Notes: generated from the sequence alone by a model not told the origin. Positions 1 to 12,084 are shown, numbered from the stretch's first letter. The stretch is 64,000 nt of DNA from Lanius collurio (GCA_020086605.1 JACBWW010000069.1:1815947-1879946); one strand, 5' to 3'. Numbers and translations: made by a program.

Positions 1-726
1 TTCAGCAGCTGCTCCACACTGGGGGCACCAGCACAAGAAAAACATGTTCAAGAGGTCTGCCAGGTAACCCTGCTCTGTCAGGGCTCCCAGCAAACCTTGT
101 TTATTCCCACCTTGAATTTTCCTGAGGATGAAGAGCACATTATCCTTGGAGACACAACCCAGAGCTGTGCTTGCAAATTGAAATCCTGGGCCCTGCATGC
201 TTCCTGGGAAGCATCAGATCAGTGGTGAACACTCACAGGGGCACATCTGCAGGGGCTTTGCTGCTTGCAAGGGTCTCCTGCTCCACAGTGGGGGAAAGTG
301 TGGTTTTCCTCTGTTGCTTTGTTTTTGGGTTTTTTTGGTTTTTTTTTTTGTGTTTGTTTTTTTTTTGTTTGTTTGTTTTTTTTTTTTTTTTGGTGAAAGG
401 CTTTACAGGCTGGGATTTGGAAGCATTCCCAGTTTTTGCAAATAAAACGGTGAGTCTGTCTGAGGAGCATTGGAAGAGGAATGTCAGGAACGTGGGAGCG
501 TTCTCCCTGGAGCCGCTCTGGAGTTTCTCCTCTTGTTGCTTCAAAATATTCCTAAGGCAGTGGTTGTTCTGCACATCTCCAGGTGCTGGAAACAAAGGAG
601 AAGTGAGCAAGTTTGTTTGGCAAGAAATATAGGCTGAAATTAAAAGCAGGATTAGACCCTGCATTTACAGAACCAAAAGAAGGAAATACCAAACTCAGAT
701 TCTGCACGAGTGAGGACAACGATGGA
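1..726. other. Upstream intergenic DNA
   Basis: No gene is recognisable here. Open frames on both strands overlap the T/G-rich tract and encode homopolymer-like peptides, so they are shadows of low complexity. The flanking sequence has no splice-bounded coding segment that I can identify. Confidence 0.6.
321..392. repeat. T-rich low-complexity tract with interspersed G
   Basis: About 70 bases of T runs broken by single or double Gs, with no A or C. It could be the remnant of a poly-A tail read on the opposite strand or a simple repeat. No flanking retrotransposon body is recognisable, so its origin is unknown. Confidence 0.8.
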
Positions 727-889
727 ACAAGTTCCCCAGAGAAAATGTGAATGCCCCAGTGCTGGAAGTGTTCAAGGCCAGCTTGGAACAACCTGGGATA
801 GTGGAAGGTGTCCCTGCACATGGCAAATGGTTGGAATGAGATGATCTTTAAGGTCCTTTCCAGCCCAAACCATCCTGTGACTCTGTGAC
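727..889 (+). mobile_element. CR1 LINE fragment, 3' end, sense orientation
   Basis: The sequence follows the typical order of an avian CR1 3' end: a 'cccagagaa' block, 'ctggaagtgttcaaggcc', 'ggaaggtgtccctgc', 'atgatctttaaggtcc' and a degenerate tail ending near 'ctctgtgac'. It is 5'-truncated, as most CR1 copies are. About a dozen bases are missing between 'caaggccag' and 'cttgga' relative to other copies in this window. It is non-coding and inactive. Confidence 0.9.
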
Positions 890-3540
890 AAAATACCAGC
901 AGTGGTCCCTGCATTGGTGACTGCAGTTTGTGAAAGACCATTGGTACACCCTTTTGCCTCACTTTTCATGTCCCCACACAATGTTGGGACAGCCGAACAG
1001 CTTCTAGACCCAGATGGGACTTAAGGAAGCCAAGAGACACCCAAGGAGCTGAGAGAAAAGGCTGCAGTTGTCTCCCAGGTGGTCTGTATTGAAAACTGAG
1101 AAATGTTCCTTGCTTGCTGTTCCCCATCCACATGAAGGATATGATGATAAATGCAAAATTTTATGGAACAAAAGCTCACGGGCATTTTATTCGCTCTTTT
1201 GAGTTAGGAGTCACAGACAGTTCAGGAATGTGATGAACCTGAGAAGAAGTTTTATCTTCTTAACCAAGGACTGGAGCTGTGCAGTACCACTGGCAGGATA
1301 ATCTATTTCCTCCAGGCTGCTGCCTAAAAAATGTCAAAAACTTAAAGGGATTTGAGTAAAAATAGAAAACTACATCCTGGATGATGGAGGAAGGCTTTGT
1401 GTCCGATGGGAAGCCAGGGAAGGCAGGAAGTCACCAGGCAAAGCCCAGCACTGTCAGGGAGCCTGCCTCACATGGGGACCTGCAGGCTGGAATGGGAGGA
1501 AGAAGAACAAATCTTGTGGAAGGTCAAAAATCCAACCTGGCCATTAGTCGGGGGTGGGGTGGGTGGGAAATGGGGTCGTTTCTGCTTGTTCTTGCTACTC
1601 TGCCATGTGCATGGAGCCAAAATGAGATGGGTGCCAGGGCTGAGTTGACTCTTGTGGGGACAAAACACCTTCTCCTTCCCACGGCAGCACTGGTGTGAAT
1701 GGAAAACCCTGGTATTTATTGCTCAAAGGCCATCCCAGCAAATCATGGAATTCCCATGAGAGCAGCAATGGATGGGCAATGCCAGTGATCCTGGGATGGA
1801 GATGTGCAGTCGTAGAGAGCTGAGGGGTGGCCTGTTTCCAGGGCTTGGTGCTGAAATGTTGTCTCAGTATAATTGAGTGAAGAAGACTCAGCCTGTCCTC
1901 TAACAGCAAATTAAACACAACTTTGTGGGTTTGGTGGTTTGCTGCCAAGTGCCAAACAGCTCCATATTAATGGCTTGTGACAGGATTATTCTCCCTGTTT
2001 TTGGCAGGAAGAAGATCTTTGGCTTTAATCCTGTTTGTGGCTAAGGGAAGAAACCCAGTGTATCCCATGTATTTACCAATGGTGTAACTCCCAAATGCTG
2101 CTTAAATCCCAAATTTTCAGAGAGAAGCAGAGCAGATGGACCTTGCAGCAACACAAAACTGCTGCCAGGAGGCAGGGAGAGCTGAGGACCCTTCATGCAC
2201 ATCCCAGGGTGAAGCTCAGTCTACCCCATGAACTGGAATTCCTGTTTCTGTAACCTGTGTAACCATGGGCATCCATCCTCCCAATATAAAGGTAATGTAT
2301 AAACATCACAATAAATATATAAATATATGTATGTGTAAATATAATATGTAAAAAATATGTGTGAGGTTGTTAAATCAACAACCTTTAAAAAAATGTAATA
2401 CCAGCAGTGAGCTCAATATTTAAAGGCCTGAAATGGTGTAAAACCCCCAAACAATAGGGTTGGAAATAGGAAAGCAAAAGGGAATTGAAGTGGTAGGTTT
2501 AGGAAGGCAAAGCAATCAGCACACAACCAGGTCAAAGCCTCTTTGGGGGGCATCTGGATGAAGGTTCCCACAGCATTAATCCTTTTTAAAATTCACAGAC
2601 TCCTGCCAGGGACCTCAGTGGTCACAGGGAATCTATTTAAGTGAAAATCTCCAAATTACACAGCCAGCATCCCACCCTTCCCTGTGCTTGCAGTGATGAG
2701 AGACTGGCCAGAGAGGCTTCAAGGGCTTGATTTTGGGAAAAGTTGAGTTGTCAGCACTGCCAGCTGAGCTTCACTGAACTGTACCGGCAGCATCACTGGA
2801 AATTAAAGCAGGGCTTTTTTTTCTCCAAGACAGAATTTTCAAAATTTCTCCCTGATTGTCGAAGTTTTGACTGGGTCTGTCAGGATTTGCTGGTGTGGGC
2901 AGCAGGGCTGGGCTGCACTGGAGGCTGTTGGGCTGGTCAGTGCTGGAGGTGGGGGGAGGACAAAGATACGTGTGTGCAAACCACCAAAACCTCCAGGAAA
3001 AATGAGGACAGGCTTGCATTTTTATAAGGAGGTCCGCACAGCCATGGCTTTGTGCTTCCCACGGACCTGCGGACAATGTCCCTTCTCACTGTTACACATT
3101 TGCAAAGAGGGGGAGGGGAAAGAATGAAAGTCAAACCTTGTCTCCTTTGCCTTGACCGTGCCAGCCATGCCCTGTGGGCACAGAGGAGGTGACAGGGTGG
3201 CTGGGATGGAGGTGACACCCCGCAGCACCAAGCTGCCATCGCTGCATCCGTCAGCGAGGCACAGAGACGATGTGAATTTTGGGAGGTAGAAATGATTATC
3301 TTGACTTCACGCTGGAAACTGTGTGGAGTGACCACGAGTCAAAGCATGAATAAATAACTACAGAGAGGGAAAAAAAAAAAAAAAGAACCCTAAAGCCCAC
3401 AGGACGCTTGAGTCTGCTTTAAAGTTCTCATGTGGCATGAAACAGAGACATCTGCACTTTTTTTGTGTTTCCTTATCTTCCCCAAAACAGAGGAGCATTT
3501 CCCACACGAACTCAACATTTCCGAGAGGATCCAGGCAAAG
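890..3540. other. Intergenic DNA without recognisable genes
   Basis: There is no supported gene. The stretch holds an AT-rich segment at about 2300-2400 (TATAAATATATGTATG-like) and a 15-base A run at 3370-3384. Open frames of 60-130 codons occur on both strands, overlap each other, and show neither family similarity that I recognise nor splice context. Confidence 0.55.
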
Positions 3541-3720
3541 ACACGCTGAAATATGTAGCACCATGCTCAGTCAATGACCTTTGCATAATTAGCAGCTCTT
3601 TCTCTTTCTGATCATGGAAATGGCCTGTGGCTTCTGCCTTTGTGTTGCCTGCTATAGCCTCCATATGCTCCATTTGCATCCTGGACTTATCGATCGACCT
3701 GCATCTCAAATGTAAAGATT
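3540..3720. promoter_or_regulatory. Candidate distal regulatory element with POU/homeodomain motifs
   Basis: This 180-bp patch contains TTTGCATAATTA at 3580-3591, a POU-type site fused to a homeodomain core. It also has a perfect octamer ATTTGCAT at 3672-3679 and ATCGAT at 3689-3694, a Onecut/Cut-like core. The motifs are seen directly. That they form an enhancer is inference, since short motifs occur by chance. It lies 8.6 kb upstream of the PELI2 start codon. Confidence 0.3.
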
Positions 3721-3975
3721 TATAAGCAGCCGTGGCAGGGTTGGGGATCCCAGGTGGGGGGGGTTGAGGTCACCGAGGCTTTGGCTGCTGCAGATGGGAC
3801 AAGCAGAGGGTTTGGCTGCGTAAGGCCTCGCTAATGAGTTGCAGGTTGGGTCAGTTCTTGGATGAGGATACTTCCTATGGCTCTGTTCCCATCTCTTCCC
3901 AAAAATCAGGTGAATAAAACACAAAATAAATAAAATAATACTCAAGATGAATTTTGTGAAATGTAAACTTTTGGG

Positions 3976-4101
3976 GCAAGGCCAGGTTGGATGGGGCTTG
4001 GAGCAACCTGGTCTAATGGAAGGTGTCCCTGTCCACAGCAGGGGGTGGAAAAAATGGGCTTTAAGGTCCCTTCCAACCCAAACCATTTCATGATCCTGTG
4101 A
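3976..4101 (+). mobile_element. CR1 LINE fragment, 3' end, sense orientation
   Basis: The 'gcttggagcaacctggtcta' block is followed by 'ggaaggtgtccctg', 'ctttaaggtcccttccaac' and a decayed 'tcatgatcctgtgat' tail. This is the terminal part of a CR1 copy, heavily 5'-truncated, with no coding capacity. Confidence 0.93.
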
Positions 4102-4689
4102 TTTTGCCACCAGCTCTACGCTTCCAGATGTGGATTTATAAGGTTGCTTTTGCTTTCCTGGATGCTTGGATTTGACTAAAACTTCTGATCCAAGGACTCC
4201 TTCACTCCAGAAGGCAGATGGCGATTTTTATTAGCAAGTGGTTTCCTGTTCTTTTGATTCCTTCAATAATGTATTTGCTGTTGCTGGGGTTGGATGTACT
4301 CTCTGTGTATGATTGCTAACCCTTAGCAATGAATTCATGTTGATTTTCTTTCAGCTCAAAGCCTTCCTCATTCATCTTCCGTCTCTTAATGGCAACAGCA
4401 GGTATGTGCATGCTCTTTTTGTACCAAAAAATGTATCACACTCTTTCCACAGATTCTTCTGGTGTTTCCATACAAAACCTTCCCCTCTTTAACAGAACTG
4501 GTAAATCTCAGCCACGCAAGTGCCTTTTCCCTGCCCAAAAGGTGAGGAGCTCTCAGCCTCTTCCATGATAACTCGTCTCCTTTGCTAAGGAGAGACATTA
4601 TCCGATGAGGTACGAGGCATCTCCATCGCCTAACGATTCCAGGAGCAATCAGGGGCCCACCAGGATTGTGTTTCTCAGCCATTACCTGA

Positions 4690-5000
4690 TTGCTGTGCAG
4701 CACCGTTCCAGCCGTCGTCCATCTGCTAAAGAGCCCATAATGAAGACAACTTAACCGGAATCCCGGCCGCTCCCGACAATAGCGAGCCTTTCAGCTTGTA
4801 AAGCTAATGACTTACTAATTACCCGGACGGAGCGGGCGGAGGAGAAGTGACTGTCTGTAACCATCTCCGCAGCACAAGCTCCCACGGCCGGCAGGAAGGC
4901 AGCGCTCCGGATTTTGGGAGCTGCCGCTGCACGTCGATTTTACAGGATGCTGCAGGATGTCGCTCCTTTTGCTACATCCTCCTGACATCTGCGCGCCGAT
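4690..5000. promoter_or_regulatory. Candidate conserved regulatory element, locally CpG-rich
   Basis: CpG density rises sharply compared with neighbouring intergenic DNA (ccgtcgtcc, ccggaatcccggccgctcccgac, cccggacggagcgggcgg, tgcgcgccgat). It includes paired homeodomain cores TAATGA (4805-4810) and TAATTA (4816-4821) seven bases upstream of a CpG-rich block. Retained CpGs outside a promoter suggest an unmethylated or constrained element. There is no coding frame or splice context. Enhancer function is inference. Confidence 0.35.
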
Positions 5001-5101
5001 GGTGGTCGCTGCTTTTTGGTGGTGTGTTTGTTGTGGTTTTTTCTTCCTTTTCTCCCCCTCTTGCTCAGATTTCAAGGATTTTTGGGGCTGCAAAAGCCTT
5101 C

Positions 5102-5116
5102 TTTTTTTTTTTTTTT
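5102..5116. repeat. Poly-T run (15 bases)
   Basis: An uninterrupted T homopolymer. It may be a reverse-oriented poly-A relic, but no element body is recognisable beside it. Confidence 0.85.
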
Positions 5117-5401
5117 CCCTGCGTTTATGCACCGGCTGGCTGAAGGCAGCCTGGAAGCCTGCCAGGGGCACCTGGCAGCGCACTCAGTAAATTTCAGCAG
5201 TGAAAAGAATGTCAGATGCTGGGAGGGAGTTATAAGGCTTTACTGGTGTATACACTTTGGAGGCCAAATGCTGCTTTTAACACATTCAGGTATGACCTGG
5301 CACCTCTTTACCCTAACAAGAGGTAGAGGAGGAAATGATGAATTGCCAGGTCTTGCTGCCCACAAAGACAGAACTCCCAAGGTGTTATTAACCACGGAAG
5401 G

Positions 5402-5608
5402 GACTCATAGAGTAGTTTGGGCTGGAAGGGACCCTTAAAGATCGTCTTTTCGAAGCCCCCTGCAGTGAGGAGGGGCATCTTCAGCTAGATCAGGTTGCTC
5501 AGAACCCTGTCCAACCTTCGCCTTGAATGTTTTCAGTGGGGGTCCCCCACCACCTCTCTGATCAGCCTGTTCAGTGCTCTACCATCCCCATCACAAAACC
5601 TTCCTTAA
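5402..5608 (-). mobile_element. CR1 LINE fragment, 3' end, antisense orientation
   Basis: Read on the + strand it begins with the reverse-complemented CR1 tail (catagagtagtttgggctgg), then 'aagggacccttaaagatc', 'tcaggttgctcagaaccctg', 'tccaaccttcgccttgaatg' and 'ccaccacctctctgatcagc'. This is the standard order of an avian CR1 3' region on the minus strand. The 5' side fades into unique sequence near 5608. It is old and diverged. Confidence 0.92.
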
Positions 5609-8600
5609 AGAACAGGAGGTCCCACCAAGTCCCAGAATGTTTTCCTGCTCTTGCACAATCCTGTGTATAAGTGCTGCAAAGATTGAAAAAGGCAGTGATA
5701 GGGAATTTGGGGACACAAGGGGATGGGCCCCCATGGGCTCAGTGCTGTTGGCTGTGGAGCTGAATCCTGCTTGGGAACAGCCCAGGCTGGATCACGCTGG
5801 AGGTGTGGAGGAGGTTTCTGTAACCTGCTGATTATCTGCTGGCTGAATGGGAGCTGGGGAAATGTCTCGTTTCTAATACGCAATAATTTCTAAAAAGCAT
5901 TTCATTCTCCATAGCAGAAATATGTGAAAGTGATGCTTGATTTTAAGTGTCTTTGTGGGTGTTCACACGTTGCTGGTGGGTGAGACATTTTGGCACCTGC
6001 AAACTGGGGAAGTTTTGGGTCTGCTGACACTGATGGCTCCCATCATCCCGAAACTCCTCGAGCATCCCCTGAAAAGTGGATTCCTTGGCTAATAAAAATT
6101 GGTTGTGTGATACCAGCAGCTAGAGCAGGCTTTCAGGGATCAGTGCAATTGGATGACAAACCCTCACCACGGGAGACTTTCACACCAGAGCCAGGCTGAG
6201 ACCACAGACCTGCGCTTTGCCAGAGACCCAGTGCTTGGAAAGCAGAGCTCCTCTCCTACCTCATATCCTGCAATGATTTGGGTGTTCTCATTATGTTTGA
6301 TTGGGGGAAGTCTGGTTGATTTATGGGATGGCTGAATACCTCTTTGTGGATGCGGACCCAGCCATCTGCTCTTGAAGCTGCTCCCCTGGGGGATGGGGGC
6401 CATCATTGCCAGGGATGGCTCCTGCAGTAGGATGACGTGGTCCAAGCCCAGGGAACCGGACTCACCACCTTTGTCTGCTGGGATCAAGGTCAGAGTAGCA
6501 GAATTTCCCCTAAATTAGGTACAAGTAAATTATAGGGAAACTGTGCCCATCCTCTGCATCCCATCACTGTGTTCATGTTAACTTTCAAATGGAGGCAAAA
6601 TTTAAAGGGAAAAAGGGGTGACGTCTTGGACAGCAAAAGTCCATTCCCAGGTGAGAAACTGGGATAGGATAGAGGGATATGGTGATTTGAGAGGGGACTT
6701 GGCTCTGGGCTGCCTCAGCAGGAGTTGGAGCTGTGGCCGGACCTGAATCTTCCTGGGAAAAGTGCAATAAAGGCAACACCGAGACTTGGGATGCCAGTGT
6801 TCTTATTTTGGCAGACACACACAAAAGGTGTTTATTTTTATTCCCCCTTAGCTAACACAAGTTCTTCAGGAATCGAGCTGCAAAGTGAGTGCACGGTGCT
6901 GGTGTTCCAGGGAAGGGGGTGGGCTGTGGGGCACAGCAAAAGGGACTAAGACCATCCCTCTGAAATAACCCACTGTTATTATTTAACAGTTACATTAAAT
7001 AAATTATTATTTAACTTGCTGTAAAAGACGTAGAGAACCAGCTGGGCACATTTTGTGTTTTAGACTTAGATTGTTCCCTGAGCTGATCTTTCAAGAGAAG
7101 GACCTGTAAAGCCTGTAACACCTCAGGATGCCTTTCTGGAATGACAACAGCTCAATTAGAGCCAGCCATTAGACAGATATGGCTAAGGTCATCTTGTATG
7201 TACTTTACTTGGACATTTTCTTGCTGGGTCCTTCTAGAACTCCTTGCAGTCAGCTTAAAATTTTTGGCTTGTCAGCAAACTTTCCCATTAGAAGTCAGCA
7301 GCCTGGCCAGGGCCCCAGGATACCACAAAATCCCAGCAATAACCTCTCCCCACTGTGAAAAATAAAACTGATTTCCAGGCTTTGGATTCTCTTGTCTCAG
7401 CTGCTAATCCATGAAGCTCTTCCTTTATCTCACACAACTTTTATCTCTTTGACAGCTCTTGTGGTGCCAAAGCTTTGCTGAACCCCAGGTATGTGATACA
7501 CATGCAATCGCCTCCTCCAACCTATCCATTGACTGCTGTAAGGGGTGTGAATGAGTTATAAACTTTGACTTCCTTCTGCAAAAAACTTTCTATTGCCCTT
7601 TCCCTGGCGCATCAGATCTTCCCAGTGCATCCCAGGTATCCATATTTACCTGACCTTGATTGTATTTTTATTTGTGTAGTGCAGGTCAGACTTCAACTCC
7701 TAAACTTTAACTTCTTAAACTTGCTTCTTCAGTGGCAAGTTTGTCGTTTCTCATCTTTCTGACAAATGCAACCCATGTAATTGTACAAATACAAACAGAT
7801 AATAATGCATTTATACAATGTTTTGTAGAATATAATTATACAAATAAAATTACTCATGTAATTGTATTTGAATCTCTTTCCAAGTCTTGGGCAATCTCTC
7901 TTGGTGACACTTGTATTTAAGAAGCTCATCAGACCCACTGCAGATAAGGAGGTTTTTTCAGTGGGACTCTCAAGCCCAGACACATGGGGAGCTCATTTGC
8001 TCCACCCACCAGTGTTTTATATCACCCCAAACTTCTCACTTTCACTGCTTGCTGGTTCCAGTGAGTCCCTGGTTGATTTTCTATCTCTGCTATGCTTTTA
8101 TGAGCATTTTTATGCCTCTGGTAAACTGCTTTGAAATATCTTCTCCACTTGCCTTACTGTGGTTTTATATTTGCCAGTGTTTGTGCTATATTCTATTTCC
8201 CCCATTTCTGACAGATATCTTTTTTGTTCCTAATAGCCTTCCCCACTCTGCTACTTAACTTCTTTGCTTTTAAAAATTCCTTTAGGGTCTTTATTAAGGA
8301 GTGTTACATATTAAGCTGGAGCCTGTGCCACATCTTTAAGCTGCTGCCAGGGTATTTGAAAGTATTTTATCCTTTCAGCTCTTCCAGTTATTTTTAAATG
8401 CAATTCTCCTCTCTAAATTTGAGTTGATACTATGAATCAAGACCATTACATGCCGTGGTGGAAAATTAAGACAATAGGAGAGATTCCCAAATGGTGTAAG
8501 GAAAAGGAAATCTATTTTAGCCTGGCCTAAGTTAGGCACTAAACTCCTGTAACACAGGGCTGAGAGGCTCTTCCAAACATGCTTAGCTTGGTATTGCATC

Positions 8601-9059
8601 ATTATGTGCAGTCACATCTTATTTTTCCTGTTGCTTATTTATCAAATCTACTTTAAAAACTCCTGCTGCTCTTTCTTCCACTATTTCTACTTGGTGGCTG
8701 CTTGAGAGCCTCATTCACCTGCCAGCTGGAGACTTTCCAGCCTGAAAAGTATCACCCACCCAGGTGATACCTGCTTGATCCTGACCTTAGAGCTGAGAGA
8801 GGTTTTCTCCTTTCCTGGGGTTTATTCCCCTCCCTGGAGCACCAAATCCAGGCTGTTGAGACCCCAGAGTTTAATTTTCCCAGCCCAAACCATCCCCACT
8901 GATGGCTGAACAAAAACCTGATCCCAGTCCTGGAAACCTTCCTAGGAACAGCGATAATGCAGAACTGGGAATGGAAACCTTTATCCCTATTTATGCTCCA
9001 TGTTCCATGGGTTTCATGGGCAGTGGAAGCTGCAGGTGTGATTCTGGGGCTGTTTAGAC
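5609..9059. other. Intergenic DNA without recognisable genes
   Basis: There is no supported gene. Open frames of 60-115 codons overlap on both strands without recognisable protein similarity. Around 6960-7015 there is an AT-rich stretch with a twice-repeated TTATTATTTAAC and a small 7-bp inverted repeat. Around 7780-7860 the sequence is AT-rich, with repeated 'aattgtacaaata'-like pieces. Nothing else is evident. Confidence 0.55.
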
Positions 9060-9315
9060 TCAGAGAATCACAGGATGGTTTGGGTTGGAAAGGACCTTAA
9101 GGCTGATCCCATTCCAACCCCCTGGAATGGGCAGAGACACCTTCCACTATCCCAGGTTGCTCCAAGCCCCATCCAACCCAGCCTGGAACACTTCCAGGGA
9201 TGGGGCAGCCACAGCTTCTCTGGGCAGCCTGTGCCAGGGCCTCCCCACCCTCACAGCCAGGAATTTCTTCCCAATACCTCATCTAAATCTCCCCTCTTTC
9301 ACTTTAAAAACCTCT
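9060..9315 (-). mobile_element. CR1 LINE fragment, 3' end, antisense orientation
   Basis: This is the longest CR1 piece in the window. On the + strand it reads 'agaatcacaggatggtttgg', 'gttggaaaggaccttaagg', 'caccttccactatcccaggt', 'tgctccaagccccatccaac', 'ttctctgggcagcctgtgcc' and 'ctcatctaaatctccc', all in the expected reverse-complement order. It resembles younger avian copies more closely than the other fragments do. A frame on each strand stays open across it but encodes no CR1 protein, because this is untranslated 3' sequence. Confidence 0.95.
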
Positions 9316-11398
9316 TTGAATACTTTTGAAGCCCATTCCCTAAGCCCTGATTCATAAAAGCACTGAAGTACACTCAGAGTCCAGCACATCTGGAAGTACT
9401 TTGCTGAATTAGAGCCTTATTAATCTTCCTGCATTTAAAATAACTTTTTATTACATTTTAAAAATAAATGGGCATGTGCTATTTCTTCATGTTTGGGATT
9501 TTTTTTTTTCAAACATTGATTTTAATGCTCTCCTGGCTTGGCTGGATATTCCTCTATCCAGTCAAGCAGCTGCTCGTGCTAAACCTGGGAGCAAAATCCC
9601 TCTCTCAGTGTTGATGCGGCCTAGAAGGAGCTCCAAGTTACCTGTGACTCCCACTTTCAGTGGAAAACAACCAAACTTCCCTTCACCACCCTGGAAAGCC
9701 ACCCTGAGGCACTTCAAATCCAAAATTGAAAGATATTTTGAGCTGAAAAATAGCAGAATGCAGCTGTGGGTACATTTCTCAATTATTTCAATGGGTTTGG
9801 GGAAAAACACTAGCCAAGTGTTGCTCATACCAGTTGCAAAAGGAATTTTTGGAGCTAGGGGAAATAGAGCGGCTGGGATTTGGAGCTGGGATCTGTGTGG
9901 CACAGGGAGCTGTGTAACGTGTGGCAGAACTACTGCCTACTCCTGGCTCTGCTTCATTAGCCAAAATGTAAAAATTTTAAATATTAAACAATTCTAAGCA
10001 GGTTTCCAGTGCTGCCAGCTATTGGTCCTTGGGAATTGAAATGAGAAAACCTAAAATTCGGGAAGAAAAGACTCAGCAGCCCTCAGAACACTTTGTGGGG
10101 CTGATTTTCCCTCAGCCTAAAACATCCTGTGGGCAGAATGAGGAGATTAGACATGGACAAAGGAAGCACATTTCCAAGGAAAAAAAAAATACTGGATCAG
10201 CCCAAGCTCAGGGTTTATGTCACAGTCTCCCACCATGGGTACATGGTAGGTGAGTGCCTCCTCATCCCAGCACAGCTCATCCACCTCCAGTGAGCACCAC
10301 AGATGTAAATATTCCCCTGTGGATCCCACTGGGATATTTTTCCTGCACATTCATTTTCCAGCAATGCCGAGAAGAGCATTTTCTGTATTCAGTAATTTTT
10401 TTCAGCAGTGCAAACCAGAGCATTTTCTGTAGTCATGGAGTGGGAGTCACTTCTGTGTTTAATGACAGCAAAAGCACTGGTTTGTGTGCTAGGAGAAAAA
10501 TGTGCAGGTTTGGGGAAAGGGTGCAGAACTGCCCAGCTTCCCCCTGTTTTCCAAAAAGAGCAGTGTTAAAGAGTGAGGAAGTGAAAAAAGGGGGCAAATT
10601 CATATTTCAAGGTCCTTGCTCATCCCTCCATCCCTGAGTGGGAGCAGCAGAAGATGCTCTAAGTCCAGACATGTCACTGACTTGTGGGAGCCCATCTGAG
10701 AGGAGCCTCTCAGGAGCATTTTTTGGAAGAGTATTGGAGTTTGTTAATGTCATGTGAAAGCCAGGCTGCTGCAAAGCTCTTATTTTCAGGGGCAAAATGC
10801 AGAAGTTGAAGAGGATGCAGCCAGGAGCTTTGTTTTCTGCACTGTTTTTGGGGATGTATTTGTTTCCTTTGACAGTGACTTACGGCCTGGCTTTCTTTTC
10901 TATTTTGTTAGAGCAATAAAGAAGATAAATCTGTAATAATTCAGCTCCCTGTCTTTAATAAAATCTTGTCTTCTTCACACAGCCCCTGGGAAGATCTTCA
11001 TTTTGCAGCCCTTTGAGATTGGTTGTGTTTTTCCATTTCACCTCTTCACCAGAACGACAGAAAAATAACATTACCAGGAAAATTAATAGCTAAATACAAT
11101 TTCTGACAGAGGGAAAGCTTTCGGCAGGAGTAGCTGGATCCTGAGTCTGACTGTGCTGGCCTCAGGGATGCTCTTCAGCAAAGGTGGATGCTCCCATTGC
11201 TTTTGTCTTTAATATGGGTTGGAGACCTCAAATATCAGCTAATGAGAATTTCTATCCTCAACATGGATTAACATCAAGCCAATCTCTGTTGGTTTGGGAC
11301 TTTAGTCAGGTGCAGGGGACAAAGGAGGAGAGAAGGGGATGGTGATGGGTGAGACACCAAGGCAGTAAGGGGCTGGGGGAAAAAAATCCTTGGAAGTC
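9316..11398. other. Intergenic DNA without recognisable genes
   Basis: There is no supported gene. A 173-codon open frame at 9476-9997 on the + strand has no recognisable domain. It begins just after a CR1 fragment, runs through an ATT-rich stretch, and is probably chance. AT content falls towards the promoter beyond 11.3 kb. Confidence 0.55.
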
Positions 11399-11440
11399 AC
11401 AGAACGGGTTGGATTGGGAAGGGCCTGAAGGACCATTAAA
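11399..11440 (-). mobile_element. Short CR1 tail remnant, antisense orientation
   Basis: Only the terminal piece remains: 'cacagaacgggttggattgg' followed by 'gaagggcctgaaggacc', matching the reverse-complemented last 40 bases of CR1. It is very short and sits about 900 bp upstream of the PELI2 start codon. Confidence 0.75.
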
Positions 11441-11869
11441 GAACAAAGGGGGAGAGGGCATTTCTGTCCCCTCAGAAGAAGACAGTGGATGGAAGAGGCT
11501 GGAAGGTGGGTTCCATGGCTCCTGCCACCTCCAGGGATGGGAGACAGGAGACGGGACAGGAGAGCAGCCACAAGAGCAGAGCCTGATGGTGGTCCCACTG
11601 CTGAGACCCCATGGAAGGTGTAGGGGGTGGGGGTGGCTGAGCCCTCTCCCTCTGGGGCAGGAGGTGACCCAGGAGCTCCCCACAGATCTCCAAAGCCACG
11701 GGGAGGTGGTTCAGAACCCCCGTCCCACACAGGAGGCAACGCAGCCCCGCGGTGACCCAAACCTGGGGCAGCTGGGGTCTAGAGACTCCCCATGGATCTG
11801 GACACGCCCCAGGAGCAGGAAAGGATCCAGAACCTCACCAGTGATGTGGAACCCAGGATGAGGTGACCT
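11441..11869. other. Purine/G-rich upstream flank of the promoter
   Basis: GC-rich but CpG-poor sequence with many GGA/GGG runs on the + strand. Long frames are open on both strands (for example + strand 11349-11861) because few stop triplets occur in GC-rich DNA. No family similarity is recognisable, so I do not call a gene. Confidence 0.5.
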
Positions 11870-11968
11870 AGAGCCCCCCGCGGGCAAGACCCCTCGGTGA
11901 CCCCAAGCCCAGAGCCGCGGCCGCCGGTGCGCGGCCCCTTTAAGGACGGCCGGGTCCGCTTTACTCTA

Positions 11969-11976
11969 TGTTTACA
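11969..11976 (+). promoter_or_regulatory. Forkhead-type site in the proximal promoter
   Basis: TGTTTACA matches the forkhead core (RYAAACA on the opposite strand). It sits in a small AT island (ctttactctatgtttacata) inside otherwise GC-rich promoter DNA, about 360 bp upstream of the start codon. The contrast with its surroundings makes it stand out. Occupancy by a FOX factor is inference. Confidence 0.35.
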
Positions 11977-12084
11977 TAACACGGCCGGGCCGTACCACTG
12001 CTGCCTGTGCCGGGGGGGGGAAGGAGAGCGCGGAAGGAGGCGGAGCGCTCTCGCACTGAGCCCCGCCCCATTCGCCGGCAGTTA

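Noticed and set aside
233..664. Lys/Gln-rich and Phe-rich open frames on both strands
   Set aside because: They are translations of the T/G-rich tract at 321-392 and have no gene context.
5443..5460. TTCGAAGCC-like tRNA T-loop (B box)
   Set aside because: It lies inside a reverse-oriented CR1 tail and no A box or cloverleaf can be built.
9476..9997. 173-codon plus-strand frame
   Set aside because: No recognisable domain, no promoter or splice context, and it starts in low-complexity sequence beside a CR1 fragment. Considered chance.
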